A stretch of DNA of 64,000 nucleotides. Source: Gemmatimonadota bacterium. GTDB lineage: Bacteria > Gemmatimonadota > Gemmatimonadetes > Gemmatimonadales > GWC2-71-9. Shown here piece after piece: positions 57,944 through 64,000 of the stretch. The stretch lies in NCBI GenBank assembly GCA_027294455.1, contig JAPULZ010000044.1, positions 1 to 64,000 on the forward strand, read 5' to 3'. The notes under the pieces were generated by a model. That model made no database searches and was not told the DNA's origin. It was given only the letters and a program-made list of their open reading frames with translations. A program made the position numbers and the translations under genes. Positions within the stretch are counted from its first letter, which is position 1, and the number at the start of each line of letters is the position of its first letter.

Positions 57944-60900
57944 ATGTCACTCTCCAGCCGTGCGACGCGGCGCCCGGTCGCGGTGGCGATGTTGTTCTTC
58001 GCCATCACGCTGCTGGGCGTGCTGTCCTTCCGGCGGTTGCCCATCGACCTCTTGCCCGACATCGCGTACCCGCGCCTGGTGGTTTACACCAGCTATCCCG
58101 ACGTGGCGCCGACAGAGGTCGAGCGCTTCGTGACGGAGCGCGTCGAGCAGAGCGTGAGCGCCGTCTCCGGCGTGGAGCACATCGAGAGCGTATCCCGGGA
58201 AGGCGTATCGCTCGTGACGTTGCGGTTCGCCTGGGGCACCGACATGGACTTCGCGGTGCTCAACGTGCGCGAGCGCCTGGACAACATCCGCGACGCGTTG
58301 CCGGAGCTGGCCGACCGGCCGGTGGTGCTGCGCACCGATCCCCGATCTGAGCCCATCATGGCCGTCAGTGTCTCGGGCCGCGACGATCTGTGGGTGCTCA
58401 AGAACCTGGCCCAGGAAGTGTTCAAGCGGCGCCTGGAGCAGATCGACGGGGTGGCGCAGGCGGCGACGGTCGGGGGATTGGAGCGTGAGATTCACGTGGA
58501 GGTGGATCCCCGGGCGCTCCAATCGTATGGCGTGGACATCGCGCAAGTCCAAAGCGCCATCGAGAACGCAAACCAGAACGCTCCTGGCGGGACGGTGCTG
58601 GTGGGCCGGTACCGCTACTCGCTGCGCACCATCGGGGAATTCCAATCCGTCGAGGAGATCGGCGCCGTTCCCCTGGCCCGCGCCGACACCGTGTCGGTGA
58701 GCGGTGGGATCCGGTTGCGGGACGTCGCCACGGTCACCGACGGGTTCAAGGAGCGCCAGTCCATCGCGCGGTACAACGGGCGCGACGCCGTGGGCCTGTT
58801 GCTTTTCAAGGAGTCCGGGGCCAACACGGTGAGAGTCGCCCAGCGAGTGGAGCTCGTGCTGGGCCAGCTTCGGGCCGAGTATCCCGACATCGAGCTCGAG
58901 GTGGCCACGAGCCAGGCAGGCTTCATTTCGGATGCGATCACGAGCGTGGTGCAGGCGCTGCTCTGGGGCGGGGCGCTGGCGTTCCTGGTGTTGTTCTTCT
59001 TCCTGCGGGATGCCCGTTACCCGGTGGCCATCGCCCTGGCGATTCCCATCTCGGTTGTGGCGGCTTTTTCCCTACTGGATCTCGCCGGGGTGTCGCTCAA
59101 CATCATGAGCCTCGGTGGATTGGCGCTGGGCGTCGGGATGTTGGTGGACAACTCCATCGTCGTGCTGGAGAACATCTTCCGCCACCGCGAGCTGGGGAAA
59201 TCCCCCATGGACGCGGCGGCGGCCGGGGCCGAAGAGGTGCAAGGGGCCATTGCCGCGTCCACCCTCACCACCATCAGCGTGTTCGTTCCCATCGTTTACG
59301 TCGAAGGTGTCGCCGGCCAGCTCTTCGGCGCGCTCTCCTTCGCCGTGGCATTCGCGCTCATCGCCAGTCTCGTCGTGGCGTTGACCTTGTTGCCGACGAT
59401 GGCGGCGCGCTGGCGAGGAGGCGAGACAAAGCTCGCACGCCGTCCCCTCGAGCCGTCTCCCGTGGCGGGTCGGCTCCAATGGGTCAAGAGGGCCGTGCGA
59501 GAGGTCGTGTTCGCTTTCGTGGAGCTCGGCCGAATCGGCAAGCGGTCGGCGTCGTGGGCGGTGCAGCGCTTGACGGCGACGTTGCTCTTCTTCACGAAGC
59601 CCGTGCTGGACGCGTTCGACCGGGCGTTCGCGCGGTGTGCCGAGTGGTATCACGGTGTGTTGGAGGCTTCCCTCAACCACCGCGCTCGCGTCGTGGCCTT
59701 GGCCGCGCTTACCATGATCGGCGGTCTGGCGCTCGGGTCCATGTTGGATCGCGGCGTGTTGCCGGACGTAGATCAGGGTTCGTTCCAGGCGAGACTCAAC
59801 CTGGAGCGGGGCACCACCATCGAGGAAACGGCCGAAGTCGCAGCGCGCCTGGAAGCGGCGTTTCTGGGGCAGCCTGACGTCGCGGCGGTCTTTACCCGGG
59901 TGGGCCGGCAGGAGGCCATAGCGGGCATCGAGGAAGAGGAAAGCGGACTCAACACGGCCACCATCGACGTGCGGCTCGAGGAGGGCGCAAACACCGCGGC
60001 GACACTCGCCGCGTTGAGCCCGGTGTTCGCCACGTTTGCGCCGGAGGCGTTGGCGGTGGAGACCGGACAGGCCACCGCGCTGGGAAGGTTGTTGGGGGGC
60101 GGCGAGGCCGACCTGGCCGTGCGTGTACGGGGAGACGATCTGGACCAAGCCTTCGCGTACGCGCGGGAGATCAGCCAGGAGCTGGGCAAGCTCGCCTCGC
60201 TGACCAACGTGCGCCTTTCCACGGAGGAGGGCCAACCCGAGATCCTGATCGAGGTGGATCGGGCGCGCGCCGCGGCGTACGACATCGAGCCTCGTGCCAT
60301 CGCCGAGACCGTGGAGAATTTCATGCGTGGTAGAGTTCCCACCGAGTTCGTGAGTTTCGACCAGAAGATCCCGATCCTGGTTCGGCTTCCGGAAGCGGAG
60401 CGCCGGTCTCTTGCGACGCTCGACTTGCTCGAAGTCGAAGGCGTCCCCATCCGGGAGTTGATCAGCACCAGGGCGACCGTCGGCCCTGCGGAGGTGCGGC
60501 GCGTGGCCCAGTCTCGCATGGTCACCGTGTATGCGGACGTCGCCGAGGGAGGATTGGACGGCGCGCTGGCCGACGTCGGCGCGGTGATCGCCGCGAATCC
60601 TCCGCCACGGGGTCTGCGCCAGGAAGTGGGGGGCGAAAACGAAGAGCGGGACAGGAGCTTCCGCGACCTCACGTTCGCCTTCGCCCTCGCGCTCATTCTG
60701 GTGTACATGATTCTCGCGGCCCAGTTCGAGTCCATCGTCCATCCGTTCACTATCTTGCTCAGCGTGCCGCTCGCGACGGTCGGTGCGACGGGCGCCCTGT
60801 GGATCGCGGGCGCCGGCCTCAACACCATGAGCCTCATCGGGATGGTGATTCTCGTCGGCATTGTGGTGAACGATGCGATCGTGAAAGTCGATTTCATCAA

Positions 60901-61243
60901 TCAGATGCGGCGACAAGGCCGCGCGTTGCGCGATGCGATACTCGAAGCGGGACGGGTGCGCCTGCGCCCCATCGTGATGACCACGGTGACCACCGTGTTC
61001 GGGCTGTTGCCCATGGCTTTGGGATTGGGCCGGGGGTCCGATTTGCGCGCGCCGCTGGCCATCGCGGTGATCGGGGGACTTCTGAGCGCCACCGCGCTCA
61101 CGCTCATCGTCGTACCGGTGGCCTACGATCTGATTGAAGAGGGGCGTGTCAGGTTCAGAGCCCTCATTGGCATGGAAGACGCGGAGAGCGCGGGACGAAC
61201 TGACAGCCTCGGTGCTGCGACCAGTCAGGCGGGAGGCAAGTAA
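57944..61243 (+). CDS. RND efflux permease 1
   Basis: ATRRPVAVAMLFFAITLLGVLSFRRLPIDLLPDI, GMLVDNSIVVLENIFRHRE, GIVVNDAIVKVDFINQMRR. Confidence 0.96.
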   Translation: MSLSSRATRRPVAVAMLFFAITLLGVLSFRRLPIDLLPDIAYPRLVVYTSYPDVAPTEVERFVTERVEQSVSAVSGVEHIESVSREGVSLVTLRFAWGTDMDFAVLNVRERLDNIRDALPELADRPVVLRTDPRSEPIMAVSVSGRDDLWVLKNLAQEVFKRRLEQIDGVAQAATVGGLEREIHVEVDPRALQSYGVDIAQVQSAIENANQNAPGGTVLVGRYRYSLRTIGEFQSVEEIGAVPLARADTVSVSGGIRLRDVATVTDGFKERQSIARYNGRDAVGLLLFKESGANTVRVAQRVELVLGQLRAEYPDIELEVATSQAGFISDAITSVVQALLWGGALAFLVLFFFLRDARYPVAIALAIPISVVAAFSLLDLAGVSLNIMSLGGLALGVGMLVDNSIVVLENIFRHRELGKSPMDAAAAGAEEVQGAIAASTLTTISVFVPIVYVEGVAGQLFGALSFAVAFALIASLVVALTLLPTMAARWRGGETKLARRPLEPSPVAGRLQWVKRAVREVVFAFVELGRIGKRSASWAVQRLTATLLFFTKPVLDAFDRAFARCAEWYHGVLEASLNHRARVVALAALTMIGGLALGSMLDRGVLPDVDQGSFQARLNLERGTTIEETAEVAARLEAAFLGQPDVAAVFTRVGRQEAIAGIEEEESGLNTATIDVRLEEGANTAATLAALSPVFATFAPEALAVETGQATALGRLLGGGEADLAVRVRGDDLDQAFAYAREISQELGKLASLTNVRLSTEEGQPEILIEVDRARAAAYDIEPRAIAETVENFMRGRVPTEFVSFDQKIPILVRLPEAERRSLATLDLLEVEGVPIRELISTRATVGPAEVRRVAQSRMVTVYADVAEGGLDGALADVGAVIAANPPPRGLRQEVGGENEERDRSFRDLTFAFALALILVYMILAAQFESIVHPFTILLSVPLATVGATGALWIAGAGLNTMSLIGMVILVGIVVNDAIVKVDFINQMRRQGRALRDAILEAGRVRLRPIVMTTVTTVFGLLPMALGLGRGSDLRAPLAIAVIGGLLSATALTLIVVPVAYDLIEEGRVRFRALIGMEDAESAGRTDSLGAATSQAGGK

Positions 61244-61245
61244 CC

Positions 61246-64000
61246 GTGATCAAAATGGCGATCAGACGCCCGGTGGCCGTCACCATGGGCTACGTGGCTG
61301 TCGCGTTGCTCGGCGTGGCCGCGTGGCGCAACATTCCCATTGAACTACTCCCCGATACCGATCTGCCGCAGCTGCAAGTGACGGCGCGATGGCGTGGCGC
61401 ATCTCCCGAGGCCACCGAGGCGTTTCTCACCGCCCCGCTGGAAGCCGCGATTCAGCAGGTCCGCGGCGTGGACAAGATTATCTCGGAATCCAGTGAATCG
61501 CAGGGCGAGGGCGTCAGCGAGATCACGGTCGAGTTCGACCGGGATGTGGACATGAACTTCGTTCGCCTCGAGTTGTCGGAGGAATTGGCGGCGTTGGAGG
61601 ACGATTTGCCGGTTGGGATCAGCGGTCCCGACGTGGAACCGTACGTTCCCGAAGAGTTCGCAGAGCAGAACCAGCCATTTCTCAGGTATACGGTCACCGG
61701 GCCGTACACCCTGGAAGCCGTGCGCGCGCACGTGGACGATGTGGTGGTCGCGGAAATCCTTCAGGTGGATGGCGTCGCCGACGTCCAGGTGAGCGGGGGG
61801 CGGCGGCGGCTTCTCGAGTTGGAGTTCAACCGGGACGAGATCCGCTCGCTGGGGCTCAGCGTCTGGTCGCTGCGCCAACAGGTCGCCGACCTGGAGTATG
61901 TCGCCGAGGCGGGCGCGGTATATGAGAACGGCCGGATGCGGACCCTGGCGATCCGACAGCGCGCCGGGTCGGTGCAAGACGTGCGCAATCTCATCGTGCT
62001 GAGCGACCAAAATCGCCTGGTTCGCCTGTCGGACATCGCTACCGTGCGGGACACCTACGAAGATGCCAGACGGCACTACCGAATCGACGGCATGCCCGCC
62101 GTGTCGTTCGCCGTGTTGAAGGAACACGGCACGAACACCATCGCCGTGGCCGACCGGGTGAAGGAACGCATCGCGCAGATCGAGTCCCTCCACCCGTCCG
62201 GCGTCCGCCTCATTCTGGACTCCGACGAGAGCGAGGACATCAAGGCGCAGCTCACCGACCTGCGCGAGCGCGCCATCGTGGCGGCGGTCGTCATCTTCGC
62301 CGTGTTGCTGTTGTTCCTGCAGTCGTTCCGGTCGGCGGCGATCGTGTTTGCCACCATCGGGTTCTCGATTCTCATCGCGCTCAACCTGATCTACTTCGGC
62401 GGGCTCACCCTGAACGTGTTGACCCTGATGGGCCTCGCGATGGGCTTCGGGTTGATCGTCGACAATGCCATCGTCGTGCTGGAGAACGTGTATCGCAGGC
62501 GGCGGGAAGGCGAGCCGGCGGAGCAGGCTGCGCTCAAGGGATCCCGCGAGGTGATTCTGCCGATTCTGGCGGCCACGTTCACGACGCTCATCGTGTTCAT
62601 TCCCTTCGTGTACCTCCAGGGCGAGTTGCGGGTGTACTACGTGCCACTGGCCATCGTGGTGGGCATGAGCTTGTTGGCCAGTCTCTTCGTGGCGTTCAGC
62701 TTCATTCCGTCGTTGGCCGCCCGGGCGTTGCGCAATATTCGGGTTGTTGCGGTGCGTGGCTCTGATACTGCGGTGGCAGAACGCCGGCCGATCTACGTAC
62801 GCGCGTACGGCACCGTGGTGGGACTCACGTTGCGGTTCCCGTGGGCCACCGTGGTGGTGGCGGTGTTGGCCTTCTACGGCTCGTGGCATCTCTTCGACAA
62901 GTACGTCAACCGAGGGATTCTATGGGGCGGCAGCTGGGGGCAGCAGTCCTACATCAGCATCCGGATCACGCTTCCCCGTGGAGAGGGGCTCGAGCGTACC
63001 GACGAGCTCACCCGGTTCTTCGAGGAGAAGCTGAAGCGGACGCCCGAGCTGGAGCGGTTCGTCACACGAGTCTTTCCTCAGCGCGCCGACATCATGGTGA
63101 CGTTCCCCGAGGCGATCGAGCAGACGCAGATCCCCGTGGCCATCAAGGAGCAGATGGTGGCATACAGCTACCAGTTCGGGGGTGCGGACGTGCGTGTCTA
63201 CGGCTACGGGCCGTCGTTCTACGGCGGTGGGGGGAGCCCGCCCAACTACACCATTCAAATCTTCGGCTACAACTACGAGCACGTGCGGGACATCGCCGAA
63301 GACATGAAGCGGCGCCTCGAACGTTTCTCCCGCGTGCGGGAGGTCGATACCAATGCCGGCGGCCGCTGGTGGGGCAGCGAACGGGCGACGGAGATCGTGC
63401 TGGCGCTGGACCGAGAACGCATGGCCATGCACGACCTCACGGCTCTGACGGTCGTTCGGCAGGTACAGGCGACCGTGTACGGCCAAAACGCTGGTGGGCA
63501 AGTGCGAATCGGCGGAGAGGAACTCGGGTATGAGGTCAAGCTCGAGGGCTTCCGGGATCTGGACGTTCTCGCCCTCGCCGAGACGTTGATCGCTTCCCCC
63601 GACGGGGACGTGCGCTTGGGCGACATTGCGACCCTGCGGGAACGTGACGTCTTGAACGTCATTCAACGCGAAGATCAACAGTACCGCCGCTCGGTTCGCT
63701 ATGAATTTCGCGGGCCTCGCAAGCTCGGCGACCGGATTCGCGACGCCGTGATCGCCAGCACCGCCCTGCCCGACGGGTATCGGATCGAGGGCCAGCAGAG
63801 CTGGAGCTGGTCCGACGAAGAGCAGACGCAGATCTACCTCGTGCTGGCCGTGTCGCTGGTGCTCGTCTACATGGTGACCGCCGCGCTGTTCGAATCCCTG
63901 CGCCAGCCCATCTGCGTGTTGTTCACCGTGCCGATGGCGCTGATCGGCGTGTTCATGATCTTCTTCTACACCGGGGCGAGTTTTACGCGGGAGGCGTACA
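61246..64000 (+). CDS. RND efflux permease 2, 3' truncated by window edge (absent from ORF track)
   Basis: GTG at 61246; MIKMAIRRPVAVTMGYVAVALLGVAAWRNIPIELLPDTDLPQLQVTARW..., GLIVDNAIVVLENVYRRRREG; frame open to window end. Confidence 0.94.
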   Translation, partial: MIKMAIRRPVAVTMGYVAVALLGVAAWRNIPIELLPDTDLPQLQVTARWRGASPEATEAFLTAPLEAAIQQVRGVDKIISESSESQGEGVSEITVEFDRDVDMNFVRLELSEELAALEDDLPVGISGPDVEPYVPEEFAEQNQPFLRYTVTGPYTLEAVRAHVDDVVVAEILQVDGVADVQVSGGRRRLLELEFNRDEIRSLGLSVWSLRQQVADLEYVAEAGAVYENGRMRTLAIRQRAGSVQDVRNLIVLSDQNRLVRLSDIATVRDTYEDARRHYRIDGMPAVSFAVLKEHGTNTIAVADRVKERIAQIESLHPSGVRLILDSDESEDIKAQLTDLRERAIVAAVVIFAVLLLFLQSFRSAAIVFATIGFSILIALNLIYFGGLTLNVLTLMGLAMGFGLIVDNAIVVLENVYRRRREGEPAEQAALKGSREVILPILAATFTTLIVFIPFVYLQGELRVYYVPLAIVVGMSLLASLFVAFSFIPSLAARALRNIRVVAVRGSDTAVAERRPIYVRAYGTVVGLTLRFPWATVVVAVLAFYGSWHLFDKYVNRGILWGGSWGQQSYISIRITLPRGEGLERTDELTRFFEEKLKRTPELERFVTRVFPQRADIMVTFPEAIEQTQIPVAIKEQMVAYSYQFGGADVRVYGYGPSFYGGGGSPPNYTIQIFGYNYEHVRDIAEDMKRRLERFSRVREVDTNAGGRWWGSERATEIVLALDRERMAMHDLTALTVVRQVQATVYGQNAGGQVRIGGEELGYEVKLEGFRDLDVLALAETLIASPDGDVRLGDIATLRERDVLNVIQREDQQYRRSVRYEFRGPRKLGDRIRDAVIASTALPDGYRIEGQQSWSWSDEEQTQIYLVLAVSLVLVYMVTAALFESLRQPICVLFTVPMALIGVFMIFFYTGASFTREAY

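Noticed and set aside
59072-60916. 614-aa minus-strand ORF inside RND permease 1
   Set aside because: Classic high-GC antisense shadow ORF (His/Arg/Glu-rich, no motifs)
61345-62889. 514-aa minus-strand ORF opposite RND permease 2
   Set aside because: Antisense shadow; the plus-strand frame 61246-64000 encodes an unmistakable RND permease

Overview
This 64 kb, GC-rich, gene-dense bacterial chromosomal window has about 55 protein-coding genes. The overall character (many secreted beta-propellers, DUF1501/DUF1800 pair, outer-membrane barrels, NtrC-type regulators) resembles Gemmatimonadota or related soil bacteria; that taxon is an inference. I recognised no rRNA, tRNA, CRISPR array, IS element or prophage. 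Main content, left to right: the 3' end of a Wzi-like outer-membrane gene; an ABC exporter; a VWA lipoprotein/membrane-protein pair; a bactofilin-like/Omp85-like fusion; a canonical NtrC-type kinase/regulator pair next to a degenerate sigma54-activator-like protein and a pseudo-receiver with an Arg-rich N-terminus; a short Rho; a phosphate-selective porin; a cation/proton antiporter; a Cys-containing small exported protein with a propeller-thioredoxin protein; DUF3179; DoxX; a glycosyltransferase; SDRs; DUF1501/DUF1800; an EF-G-like GTPase; an M24 peptidase, cyanophycinase and a TolB-propeller/gamma-glutamyltransferase fusion; folA-thyA; an FAD oxidase; a squalene/phytoene synthase; a 3-hydroxyacyl-CoA dehydrogenase and thiolase; an isocitrate/isopropylmalate-type dehydrogenase; dCMP deaminase; RNase H; a cyclase-like protein; an amidohydrolase; an Ig-like/PD40 protein; and an RND efflux operon with two permeases, the second truncated by the window edge. 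The most interesting leads are: (i) the regulatory cluster at 8.0-13.0 kb, where two proteins have lost hallmark residues and a sigma54-like promoter lies downstream; (ii) three 11-bp-phased PHO-box-like repeats upstream of the phosphate-porin homologue; (iii) the propeller-GGT fusion next to cyanophycinase; (iv) a Rho lacking its N-terminal domain; (v) two AT-rich mosaic repeat islands in otherwise GC-rich DNA. No homology search was run; all family assignments come from reading motifs.
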